Source of the DNA: Sardina pilchardus
Taxonomy: Eukaryota; Chordata; Actinopteri; Clupeiformes; Clupeidae
NCBI RefSeq assembly: GCF_963854185.1
Contig: NC_085000.1
Span: 5,611,667-5,675,666 of the forward strand
DNA: 64,000 bases
Direction: 5' to 3'
Part shown: positions 25,001 through 35,679 of the stretch, one piece after another
How the letters are laid out: each line of letters begins with the position of its first letter
How positions within the stretch are numbered: the first letter of the stretch is position 1
Notes under the pieces: generated by a model
Told to the model about the DNA's origin: nothing
Seen by the model: only the letters and a program-made list of their open reading frames with translations
Databases searched by the model: none
Made by a program: the position numbers and the translations under genes

Positions 25001-28000
25001 TGGTTTCAAAACTACCTCTCTAATAGAACACATTGGGTAGACATGTCAGGATCTATCTCAGAACCACTGAGACTAAATAATGGTGTCCCGCAGGGATCAA
25101 TTTTGGGGTTTACATTGTATAATGACATCTGTGTTCAATGGAAAATACTTATATGTTACATGGAAGTGTCTGAATAATTCTCATTAAAGGGATAATCCGG
25201 AGTGAAATGCACTTTAGATCAATTTTTCGGACTATTGGGAGTACATACGTTGAGTTGACACCAAAATCATGTCATTCGGATGTATTTTGAGAAAGTTCGA
25301 GTTCACCGTTTTTAGCCAAAACTCGTTAGCCTGTAAGTGACCGGGGCAGGTCCTTTCGCCACTACAAAACGCTATTTTTATACTTCTTCTACTGTTCCAA
25401 ACAACACTACACTTACGTGGTAGTGAGTAGAGGGTCCCTAAAGCCAAACCGAAGTATCCCCACGTCTTTATGTGGTCGGATAGAGAGTCCAGAATGAATT
25501 TAATCGAGTCAGTACCTTCCGGAAATGTCGCTGCGGCAGCTGCGCAACGCTTCAACAACACTTTACTAACATTTCCGGAAAGGTACTGACTCGATTAAAT
25601 TCATTCTGGACTCTCTATCTGAGAGTCTCTATCCCTTTAAGAGTGTAATGGCGTGCTCTTCTCCCACACTAGATCCTGGATGATGGCGGTGACCTGACCC
25701 ACTGGGTCTATAAGAAGTACCCAAATGTGTTCAAGAAGACCCAGGGCATCGTGGAGGAGAGCGTCACCGGAGTCCACAGGTAATGCCTTTTCTGTCTGTG
25801 CGAGGTCTGGAAGCATCGCCATTGCAATGCAAATGTCAGTGTACGTGGCAGACTGGCTGTTAAGTGTGAGTGTGCTCACTTCCCAGGCTGTACCAGCTGT
25901 CCAAGGCAGGGAAACTGTGTGTTCCTGCCATGAATGTGAATGACTCAGTCACCAAGCAGAAATTTGACAACCTCTACTGTTGCCGGGAGTCCATACTGGA
26001 TGGGTGAGTGAGCCTTTTACGAAGCTATGGTGCTCGTCCGGTGAGCTGAATGTGAGCGCAAACACTTTGTGGTGAAACCTGATCTCATCATTTATCCATG
26101 TTTTCACAATGCCCTGCAGCCTGAAGAGGACCACTGACGTGATGTTCGGTGGAAAACAAGTGGTGGTCTGCGGCTACGGAGAGGTCAGACAATTTTCCTG
26201 CTTCAGTAAAGACGGTCCTCTCTAGAGACCGAGCGCAACCACCACCACGATTAAATGTGCATGGTGCTGTTTGGCTGGCTACTCTCCGTTTCACTTTGTG
26301 CAGAACTTGGGCTCGGAATATAACTTGACTGTCGGTTAGCTTTGTATTCTTAGGCAATTAGTGTGACAGCATGTTTACTTGGCTGTGGGTGTTTGTGCTG
26401 CAGGTGGGGAAGGGATGCTGCATGGCACTGAAAGCCCTTGGAGCCATCGTCTGCATTACAGAGATAGACCCCATATGTGCCTTGCAGGCCTGGTGAGGAC
26501 CTCAATGCAAACTCAGACAACAGCTGTTTTGAAACCAATTCAGCCTTTTGCCATTGGGGAAACAACATGACTACACATTTGTACAGAATTACACACAAAA
26601 AAAAACACATAAGCTGATGTTGCATAGAAGCCAGATGTGGTGAAAATATTGTATTTTGTGTGTCATACAGCATGGACGGTTTTCGGGTAGTCAAGCTGAA
26701 TGAAGTCATTCGCCAAATGGACATGGTCATCACCTGCACAGGTATGTTGAAAATGCAGGTGTGAATTTAGCGAGGCATCTGCCCCTTTTGGCCCAGGTGT
26801 GTGCATGAGGTGCGAGAGCAGATTAGAGGAGTGTTTGTTGTACAAATGAGCTGATGCAGCGTGCGATAACAAGTGGCTCCATAGCACCCGCGGCGCCAAC
26901 CCTCCGTCTGACGCCCCGTGGGTTCACTGCATGTGTATCTCAAATGCATAGAACACCAAGGGTCAGATGCAAGCGCCGTAGTAGAAGTTTATCCGAAAAC
27001 ATTTCGCTGGGTCACCTTCAAGCCTTCATGTGAGGTTTTTTTTATTCTTCTTCTTTTTTTTTTTCCAATGTCTGTCACCAGGAAATAAGAACGTAGTGAC
27101 CAGGGAGCACTTGGACCGTATGAAGAACGGCTGCATTGTATGCAACATGGGTCACTCCAACACAGAGATTGACGTGGTGGGTATACATGGGTCACTCCAA
27201 CACAGAGATTGACGTGGTGGGTGTGTGGAAATGCTGGGAGCTATCACACACACCACACAGCATGTTTGCATTATGCTGACACGGTTGAGTTGGTCTCTAC
27301 ACTTAGGCTGTGTTTAACGTTTTAGCCATGTTTGCCATAGAGCGCTGGACAAACATATGCCTGAAAGGTTTTTTTGTAATGGTACATTTCCAACAGCTGG
27401 CACCGTGTGCGATTGGACAACAGAATGCATAGCCTGACTGTGTTTTTCCATGAGTTTAATGATTCTGGTTGCACAATAAAAGAGATTGATCTAAGTGTTC
27501 CACTAGTTTTATGGATGTTGTGCAATATGTGCATATTTCTAGCATGACTTTATACAGTGCTTTATAGACAATGATTATACAGTATATGACTATATATATA
27601 TATATATATTACTGTATGCATTAGTGTGTAATAACGTTTTGAATATGATCATCCCAGGCTAGCTTGAGGACACCTGAATTGACCTGGGAAAGGGTTCGTT
27701 CCCAAGTGGACCATGTTATCTGGCCTGATGGCAAGAGGGTCATTCTGCTAGCAGAGGTGTGGTAGCCTTCCTCCTCAGTTCCCTCATTTTGTGTCTTTCT
27801 GCTACAGTAGACTTTCATTTCATGGTTGATTGGCGATGCAATTGTTCTGTTTTGTGTGCACACTACAGGGCCGGCTCCTGAACCTCAGTTGCTCCACCGT
27901 TCCCTCATTCGTGCTGTCCATCACGGCCACCACTCAGGTAACCGGCAGTGCTGACCGCTCTTTTACAGCTTAGCAAAGCCAACGCAGAGCCAAGCAAGGG

Positions 28001-28774
28001 TCCTGGGCTCTTAGTTACCAGTAGTCTAAACAAGCGACAGACAAGAGACTTGCCAATCTCCAGTGAAATGTATGAATGTTGGTGTTGAATGTCAATATAC
28101 TTTTATAGGTTAGTCCATTCAAATAAGAGAATACAATTGAATAAAATATCTCCTTATCATCTCCTTAGTTTCTACCAGACGCCAATGAGATTAAATGGAA
28201 CTGAAAGTAGGATTTAGGTTTACATTTCCTGCTTCTATATTTTCACAGTTTGAAGACATTTAATTAGCCTTTGACAAGAGTACTGTTCCAAGCTGTTATG
28301 GAGTGAGATAGTAACGAGATTCTCTAGACAGTTATGCCATATATTTAAAGTCACATCTAGGTCCCCTGAGCTATCAAATATGTAACTTTGAGAACAAGAA
28401 TTTTCCTATGGGAAAATGCAACAAATGTTGGTGAGTGTTTATCTGAAGTATTTATTTTTTATCTTATCTGGGTCTCTGAAGGCTTTGGCTTTGATAGAAC
28501 TGTACAATGCACCAGAGGGCCGGTACAAACAAGATGTCTACCTACTGCCCAAAAAGATGGGTAAGACTTATAATATTTCATTATTTTTTTTTATCACGTT
28601 TCTTAAAAATGTATGTTACGTGAACATGAATCTGTGTTTCTTCCAGATGAATATGTGGCCAGCTTGCACCTTCCTAACTTCGACGCCCACCTGACGGAGT
28701 TGTCAGATGAGCAGGCAAAGTACATGGGTCTGAATAAGAACGGCCCATTCAAGCCTAATTACTACCGGTATTAA
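12571..28774 (+). CDS. ahcyl1: S-adenosylhomocysteine hydrolase-like protein 1 (IRBIT), 16 coding exons
   Basis: IRBIT binds the IP3 receptor and several ion transporters through a phosphorylated N-terminal domain, and its C-terminal AHCY-like domain binds NAD but lacks normal hydrolase activity (established). Exons: 12571-12747, 20941-21058, 21330-21473, 23794-23894, 24190-24292, 24704-24798, 25673-25779, 25887-26003, 26120-26183, 26404-26492, 26671-26741, 27082-27176, 27658-27756, 27869-27937, 28482-28560, 28647-28774. Every junction is GT/AG and in phase, giving 551 aa (human 530). Exons 2-3 encode the PEST-like serine region RSLSRSISQSSTDSYSS, the phosphorylation platform for partner binding. 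Exon 6 has VFAWKGESEDDFWWCIDRC. The NAD motif GYGEVGKG is split between exons 9 and 10. The protein ends NGPFKPNYYRY. VAVFAWKG and HWVYKKYPNVFKK fit AHCYL1 better than AHCYL2, and kcnc4 as neighbour agrees. Exon 1 (59 codons) is divergent from the human N-terminus. Confidence 0.97.
16480..17338 (+). promoter_or_regulatory. candidate alternative promoter and first exon of ahcyl1
   Basis: Within the first ahcyl1 intron, a locally GC/CpG-richer segment (about 16500-16860) with a (GGA)n run near 16627-16652 precedes a (GT)n tract (about 17056-17090). A short open frame then starts at ATG 17312 and reads MEQNDSRHR to 17338, followed directly by a strong donor GTGAGT. It is in phase 0, the same as annotated exon 1, so it could splice in frame to the exon at 20941. 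Mammalian AHCYL1 and AHCYL2 are known to have alternative N-termini. This is inference; no transcript evidence is available here. Confidence 0.3.
19471..20053. mobile_element. hAT-type MITE with 8-bp target site duplication
   Basis: The element spans 19479-20045 (567 bp). It begins CAGTGTTGGG and ends CCCCAACACTG, which are inverted repeats. It is flanked on both sides by the identical 8-mer GTTATAGG (19471-19478 and 20046-20053). An 8-bp duplication with CAGTGTTGGG-type ends is typical of hAT non-autonomous elements widespread in fishes. The subterminal regions hold many GTAACT/AGTTAC-type motifs in both orientations. No transposase frame is present. Confidence 0.88.
21501..21556. repeat. 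(CA)n microsatellite just after an ahcyl1 exon donor
   Basis: Uninterrupted CA dinucleotides begin 28 bp downstream of the ahcyl1 exon ending at 21473. Confidence 0.95.
22026..22078. repeat. (CA)n microsatellite
   Basis: A CA dinucleotide tract with one AA interruption near its end, in the same ahcyl1 intron as the tract at 21501. Confidence 0.95.
23581..23612. repeat. (CCCCCA)n tandem repeat
   Basis: About five units of a C-rich hexamer in the ahcyl1 intron before the exon at 23794. The complementary strand is G-rich and telomere-like in pattern. Confidence 0.8.
24880..25177 (+). mobile_element. non-LTR retrotransposon reverse-transcriptase fragment
   Basis: The translation reads AALFIDLSKAFDTVNHRLLL, which is RT motif A with its aspartate. 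It continues with a WFQNYLSNRT block and NGVPQGSILG, the RT motif B region. These are hallmarks of LINE-type (L2/CR1/Rex-like) reverse transcriptases. Only about 95 codons remain: the catalytic YADD box and both flanking domains are missing, so this is a dead 5'- and 3'-truncated piece. It sits in the ahcyl1 intron 24799-25672 and runs into the TTAA MITE at 25184. Confidence 0.85.
25184..25640. mobile_element. TTAA-flanked MITE next to an ahcyl1 acceptor
   Basis: The element starts TTAAAGGGATA and ends TATCCCTTTAA, so it has 11-bp inverted termini including a TTAA target. An internal palindrome pairs about 25480-25530 with about 25567-25618 (both arms carry AGTCCAGAATGAATTTAAT or its complement). 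TTAA targets are used by piggyBac and Kolobok families; the AGGG-type ends suit Kolobok, but this is a guess. The 3' end lies only 32 bp before the ahcyl1 exon at 25673, within reach of its branch point and pyrimidine tract. Confidence 0.8.
27145..27224 (+). repeat. 40-bp tandem duplication spanning an ahcyl1 exon end and donor
   Basis: The sequence from 27145 is repeated with a period of exactly 40 bp (second copy from 27185). The unit contains the last 32 coding bases of the exon (encoding MGHSNTEIDV) plus the start of the intron. Two copies of the donor therefore exist, at 27177 and 27217. Using the second would add 40 nt and shift the frame, so the functional mRNA should use the first. 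Confidence 0.9.
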
Positions 28775-31447
28775 TGCCACGTCAGTCTGAACACAGCCCA
28801 GTACCTTTTAGCTGGCGCTCTCCCGTACTACACATCCAAGTACGATAGCTCAGTTACCGACAACCAAAACAACATTTCAACATTGATATCAGTGCATACA
28901 GTGAAAAATGATTTCACAAATAAATCACCAAGCAAGGTGTCTACTCCCCCCTACTGGTGACATATGGAACCCATGTGCCCTGATGTTTAACATTCCATTC
29001 AGACTTAGGGATGTACTTGTATTTCACTAGATATGAAGGACATTTATGAGGATAGCTGACAGGACACAAATGTACTCATGAAGTTTTATTTTCATAATTA
29101 CAGATATTAACAAGAGGGAATGTGAGACAGCAAGGAAATCAGTAGTCTTCAAAGTTCTGAAGTAACTTTTTTTTAATTGATATAATTCTAATCAAATCTA
29201 ATTTACTAGTCTACATTTCTATCCTTAAGGTACTATTATATATTAAATTATACCTATAGGTATTGTGACCAATAAAACTTCCTTAATTCTCCAGTCATAA
29301 AGTATGTCTTAAATCATGTCTTAATTTTTTCTATTGTTGATTTACTTTTTTTTGTTTCTTTTTTTTTTTTTTAATCAAAGTACTTATTGGTCATAGTCCA
29401 TTTACGGAATTACTCAAAACAGTGCCAAATCCTGGCCACACGATTGGAACAGAATATATTCTGTGTGTGATTTCATTAGGCTACTTTTGATGAATGTGTT
29501 GCACAAAAACAGTTTTCAAGAATTACTTAGATAATTATCTACTAAGGAAATATACCAATCAGAAACATTTAATGCACCGAAGGTCCCTCTGTCTATATGT
29601 ATTAGAATGTTGACCTGTACTTCTGTGTTACATGTGTAAAATGACAATGTATAGTGGATATAATAATTTCTACTGATATTATTTCTATTTAGCTTCTATT
29701 TTAGAAACAATCACGCTATTTGTGTAAGCTTTACTCAGCTCAGGAGTGCATGGAGCACAGATCTAGATGTAATAGTATTCCCCGGACCTGGAAGGTTCTC
29801 ACTATAGCTGGATTTAACACTCATCACTGACCACACATCATACTCTGCCATTAACACTCCATAATTCAGCACTGTATCATGAATTATAATTGTAAGTTTT
29901 CCATTTGCCTTACTTAGAGGAAATGATACATGGTCATACGCTTCACTTTTGTTTTTTTCCTCATAGAAGGTGTGCCTTCTATGGCACTTTGTGATCATAT
30001 CCAAATGCCTCAACTGTTCTGTAAAAACATGGAAATCAGAGAAGCATACATAGCATGTCACTCACATGATTATTTATCTATCAATCTATCTAATCTATCA
30101 CCAATTTCAATAGCTGTGTGACCTGTAACTTGTTGAGCATATTATATATGAAAGCTGGCTGATTGCTTACATTTTTACATTTTATTTTCACGTTTCATGT
30201 ACATTAATAATCCATGGCAGGACCTCTCCATCACTCCACTCCTCTTCCTATAGACCCTTTAAGAACCTATTTTTGGTGGATGTACACTTGTACAAAAAAT
30301 GCCTGCTGGATTGAAGGAAATATCACTGTGAATTTCAACATGGGAAAGCATTAACGTACGTGTTGATTTTCTTGATCAGTAAGATACGCATCTGGACACC
30401 TCTAGTCTTTCCCATGGCCATTGATTTTGTTCCTCTCACTGTGTGTAACGTTACCCGCAGCATATGTGTTGTATTTAAAATGTAACGACTTAATTGCTGT
30501 TTTAGTGCAAATATTTGCATCACAATAAATAAAGTCACGCCACTCCAGACACCAGTTTTTTTATTCACTTGATTTTATGCAACATAGCCTAACAAACAGT
30601 TGTGATTGTGTAGGTAGACCACATGTCCGTGTTTACTGCCCCTGACCTTGTCTGGACTAGTGTTGTAGGCTACAGCCAGGTAGCCCACTCGAGGACTCTG
30701 TATAGCTTATATAGTATGGGTAGTCATGTGCAGTGATTCCGGAGTAAAAAAAATACAAAATATTCTCATTGATCGATTTTCCACTTTGCCCTTACACTAA
30801 ACCCAGTAACTTCTTGGCGGTTACTGGAGCAACAGCTGACTGTCATGGCGCCACTGTTGGCATTAGTGGTGTGTTCAGGAACCATCCACTACTAATCTCA
30901 AGTTCAAGTTCAAGTCTTCAAGCTTCTGAAATTTCACTGTTGTCAGGTATGGATTAATCTAGAACTAGAAGATGTAGCAAAGGCTATAAGCGTCTAGTGA
31001 CACTTCTCACATTTTTAAAAAGCGAAGGCACAAATCCTGTGTGCAACAACATATTCAGAGGGAAAACGTTGCTTCACCAGTGAGTAGCTTTACGTTAGAG
31101 ATTCTACTGGCTGACTGCATGTCATGATGGTTAAGGAGGTACAGTAGTTAGGTAGCCAATTCCTGAATGATTGTTGCAATTTTTGTGTTCATCCGGATGA
31201 AAGCTAAAATTGCAACAATCATTCAGGGATTGGTTTGAGGAACAACCTCGTTTGACATTTTTATATTGAAGAATAATGTCTGAATACATGTTATGTTATA
31301 TATGTGGCTTATAGGATATAAGTCATTTCAGAATCTCAAACAGTTGACAAACTATAAATGAGCATGTGAATTAATGTGTTGTTTTCATGAATGGCTATGT
31401 TTTGATTGTCTAAATAGGCCTACCATTTTATTCTAGGTGTACTAAAA
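28775..31447 (+). other. ahcyl1 3' UTR and spacer before the HSP70 pseudogene
   Basis: No coding exon is seen. AATAAA signals occur at 29271-29276 and, as an overlapping AATAAATAAA, at about 30524-30533, so the ahcyl1 3' UTR may reach about 30.5 kb. Runs of T at about 29167-29175 and 29357-29372 are present. A hairpin-forming palindrome lies at 31156-31233. Confidence 0.5.
31156..31233. repeat. 78-bp near-perfect hairpin palindrome
   Basis: The left arm 31156-31183 pairs with 31206-31233 over 28 bases with a single T/C mismatch. The 22-base centre contains the smaller palindrome TCATCCGGATGA. It could be a tiny MITE or solo terminal pair. The size also resembles a precursor miRNA, though pairing this perfect is more typical of a transposon. 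Confidence 0.7.
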
Positions 31448-33349
31448 ATGTGTCTTCTGCCAAGGGAATATCAATTGATCTGGGGATTGATCTGATCAAA
31501 TAATTGCCAATGACCAGGGAAACAGGACAACACCCAGCTATGTGGCCTTCACAGACAGAGAGAGACTTATTGGAGATGCATGCAGCCAAAAACCAAGTTG
31601 CCATGAACCCCAGCAATACTATAGTTGATGCTAAACGGCTTATTGTCAGAAAGTTTGATGATTCCATTTTCCAGTCTGACATGAAACTCTGGCCCTTTAA
31701 GGTGGTTAATGACAGCGGAAAACCCAAAGTACAAGTTGAATACAAAGGGGAAACTAAAACCTTCTATCCTGAGGAGATCTCCTCCATGGTCCTAGTCAAA
31801 ATGAAAGAGATTTCAGAGGCCTTCTTGGGACAGCAGGTTAACAATGCGGTCATCACAGGCCCAGCCAACTTTAATGACTCCCAACGGCAGGCCACCAAGG
31901 ATGCAGGCGTCATCATCGCTGGTGTAAATGTCTTGAGATCATCAATGAACCCACCGCAGCTGCCATGGCCTATGGCCTGGACAAAGGGAACAGAGGGGAG
32001 CGCAATGTGTTGACCTTTGACCTTGGAGGAGGCACCTTCGATGTGTCAGTCCTGACGATAGGAGATGGCATTTTTGAAGTGAAGGCAACAGCAGGAGATA
32101 CCCACCTGGGTGGGGAGGACTTTGACAATCGCATGGTCCAACACTTTGTCGAAGAGTTCAAGAGGAAAAACAAGAAGGATATCAGTCAAAACAAGAGGGC
32201 TGTGAGGAGATTGTGTACAGCATGCGAGAGGGCCAAGAGAACTCTGTCGTCCAGCACCCAGGCAAGCCTCGAAATCGACTCGCTCTTTGAAGGTATTGAC
32301 TTCTACACATCCATCACCAGGGCACGCTTTGAGGAGCTAAACTCTGAACTCTTCAGGGGAACATTAGAACCTGTTGAAAAAGCCCTTAGGGATGCTAAGA
32401 TGGACAAGAGCAAAATCCATGACATTGTACTCGTACTGTAGGTGGCTCGACACGCATCCCTAAAATTCAAAAACTCCTGCAGGATTTCTTCAACGGTAGA
32501 GATTTGAATAAAAGCATAAATCCGGATAAGGCAGTAGCATACGGAGCAGCTGTCCAGGCTGCAATTCTCATGGGTGATACTTCAGAGAACGTACAGGACT
32601 TACTGCTGCTGGACGTGGCTCCACTCTCTTTGGGTATCGAGACTGTTGGGGGAGTCATGACACCTCTGATTAAACGCAATACCACTATCCCATCAAAGCA
32701 GACACAGATATTCTCAACATATGCAGACAACCAGCCCGCTGTGCTAATGCAAGTGTATGAAGGTGAACGAGCACTGACCAAAGATAATAACCTCCTTGGA
32801 AAGTTTGACCTCACTGGTATCCCGCCTGCGCCTCGTGGAGTGCCTCAGATTGAGGTGACCTTTGACATCGACGCAAATGGTATCCTGAATGTTTCAGCAG
32901 CTGACAAGAGCACTGGCAAGGAGAACAAGATCACAATCACCAACGATAAGGGACGGTTAAGCAAAGAAGAAATTGACAGGATGGTCCAAGAAGCCGACAA
33001 GTACAAGGAGGAGGATGAACGCCAGAGAGAGAGGGTCGCTGCCAAGAACGCCCTTGAGTCATACGCCTTCAATATGAAGAGCAGCGTGGAGGATGAGAAG
33101 ATGAAGGGAAAAATAAGTCAGGAGGAGAAGAAGAAAGTCATTGAGAAGTGTAAAGAAGCAATCTCCTGGCTCGACAACAACAACCAGCTGGCTGAAAAGG
33201 AAGAGTATGAGCACCACCTGAAGGAACTGGAGAAAGCCTGCAGTCCAGTCATCTCCAAACTGCACCAGGGAGGGGTGCCACCAGGGGGCTGCGAAGCCCA
33301 GGCTCACGCTGAATCTCAAGGAGGTCCCACCATTGAGGAAATGGATTAA
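31448..33349 (+). pseudogene. HSP70 (inducible HSPA1-like) pseudogene, intronless
   Basis: The sequence encodes a full HSP70 outline in one uninterrupted block but in several frames. From about 31452 it reads SSAKGISIDLGIDL, then skips the conserved first phosphate loop and the following stretch (about 16 residues) before resuming at IIANDQGNRTTPSYVAFTD. A TGCA duplication near 31577-31580 shifts frame. A one-base loss near 31941 shifts it again. A 5-base insertion near 32437-32441 introduces a stop just before GGSTRIPK. The rest is intact: 32504-33349 encodes the substrate-binding domain and ends GPTIEEMD, where cytosolic HSP70s end EEVD. Residues such as ISQNKRAVRRL, NGRDLNKSINPD and SLEIDSLFEG fit inducible HSP70 rather than HSC70. 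The parent gene type is normally intronless, so lack of introns does not prove retroposition. An unannotated recent copy that became disabled is most likely. Confidence 0.92.
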
Positions 33350-35679
33350 ACTGGTAGAATTACGGAGGCAAGACGCTGGTGCTGAAGCTGTAACAGAAAG
33401 AGACTGTTCTTTGTGAAACAGCTCTCATATGCAGTATTGTCGCAAATCTCAGAGCACGGAATGGTTTATTATCTTAACCGGAAGTTGGACTGGCTAAAAC
33501 GAGACGGTAAATCCGTTGGAAGGGATTAGTTTGAGCCTTAAGTACTTCCAAAAGGTGTTATGGGAAATCTATTTTTGACTCAAACAGGCACTATTTTTGT
33601 CTCAGAGCTAGTGGTAACAAAAATAAATAGAGGATGAGCATAACCTAACAATGATAGAGCAATTCAGGAGCCATAGATATAACAGGTTGAAATGTGTGTT
33701 CTTTTCCAAGAGTTATTTTTTCAACCAGTGTGTTTAAATAGAATGACATTGTAAAACATTTTGCCATTTTGTCATTTATGTATCTTTTCTGTTATTGGTT
33801 AAAAAAAACAATAATAAAACAAATATCACAATGCTATCTGTTTCTTGTTTGTGACAACGACAATGACAGTTATTGGCGCAACCTTAGATTAGTCAGATTA
33901 TCTGGATGAATGGCAAGGAGGATCCAGATGTTACTGATGTTACTCATCTCACAAGTTTCTTGAAGAAGTTGTAACTTGCTCTGCATGCACACTAGGTGGC
34001 AACGTATGACAAGCTAGTAAAATGACCTATACTTAAGCATAATGACTTTACTTGGCCTACTTTATCTTTTTGTATTGACTTTAGCACTTAATCTGGCACC
34101 TCTGTCTCTACAAACTGATAATTTGAGAGAATAAATACAAGCAACAACCTAAAAGTAGAGCCAGTAGCTTAAATACACAGCATTATATTAAACACATTTT
34201 ATTGGAATTCGGATAGGTCATATAGACAGCTGCTTTCAATAATAGTGTACTTCACAGCGTATTCCGGTCCGGTTGTAGTAACAATACTTTACAGTCAGCG
34301 CATTTTTCTATTTGCCTCTTTGCTGTCTCACTGTCGGTTTTAATGTATTTCAAATGGGATTTCAAAACAGCTCTGATCTCCCAGACCTCTTTCACATAGC
34401 CTACTGACTTACTTTTAGTCTCGACACATACAACGTCTTTCTCATATCCATTATCTACTCTATACAATTTTAATATCAATCAATAACCATGCACTTATGA
34501 CAAACTTCCACAGAGTCAATTGCATTTCCTTGAGATGATATTTCGCAACATTAAAATAATTTATGATGACAAATATGATCTGTCAATTGCTTTAAAATAG
34601 ATAATGGTTCTAGTTGGATAGGAGGTAGATTTCTGTTGAAATTGAAGCGAAAGTACACCCTCACTCTCATTTTCCTCCTTCGAGGATGATGCGCTCTATG
34701 TGCACTCCGTCTGTACACACGACGGCAATATCCAAGATTATATATTTCAATGACACGTTACCATATTTCAATAGCTGTTTCTTCTGAAGAAGCTGTTTAC
34801 AAGCAAGTCTGTCAAAATAAGACGATATGTCTTCCCTCTTGTGATTTGGGAAAACAACATTTACGCGCTCTCCTATCAATTATGCTGCCACAGGCGAACA
34901 AGGAGTTAATTTGTCTCTGCTGATGCACAAACCATCTCCCTCAGTTGGATCGTCTGACCACGGTGAGGGTGGATACTTTTGGTGGAGAAGCAACAGATAT
35001 TTTGCTGAGCAACAAATGCCTTCTTTCTGTCATCATTTCTCGTGCTAAAATTTGCGAAATATTAGAGTGCGCTATTTACGGAAATTCGCGTTTTAGTGTC
35101 GACCTTAAGGATCATGAAAGTGCAGGTGAGAGTCTGCCAGCAGTTTTTAAATATATTAATGCTCACTTTTCTTTGGACAGAGAGCAAGAACACTAAATCC
35201 TAACGACAATTTTTAAATCTGGCAAGTGTACGTGATAGAGCAAGTCTGCCTGTTGCTCCACGGCACAACGGATCTGTAAACTACTGCTGATGGTCGTGAA
35301 ATTTCAAAATGAAGGAATAAAACAGTTAGAAATCTGTATCTGCTTGGCTGGATGCACAAAACAACAGTTTTACTACGGTCTACTAAGTGCTGAATGATTG
35401 ATTATTTTCGCCGGATTGAACCCTGCATTTTTAGTCTTAGCAGTGTGGCACGGCTGGCGGAGCCCCTCAATAACAGGTGGTTTTCAAGGCCAGATCAATG
35501 CTGTTGGCTAACATTTAGTATAGGCTATTACGCTGAACCGTCAGCGATGAGAGGGCAAAGAGGAATATAATAGATACGGAATCAGAGGACACCTCTGTGA
35601 ACTGAAAGATTGACTGACATACTAGTTTTGACAATACTTTTGAAGACAATTTCCTTGGGTAACCTATCCAACGAAATCT
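33350..35679 (+). other. spacer between HSP70 pseudogene and kcnc4, including kcnc4 5' UTR
   Basis: No gene recognised. AATAAA-like signals occur near 33619 and 33802, downstream of the HSP70 pseudogene. Three short open frames (34252-34479 and 34667-34879 minus, 34945-35196 plus) have no family match that I recognise and no splice context that links them. The last several hundred bases before 35680 should contain the kcnc4 promoter and 5' UTR. Confidence 0.4.

Noticed and set aside
34252..35196. Three short open frames upstream of kcnc4 (two minus, one plus)
   Set aside because: No recognisable domain, no plausible splice links and no codon bias. Chance frames are the simpler explanation.
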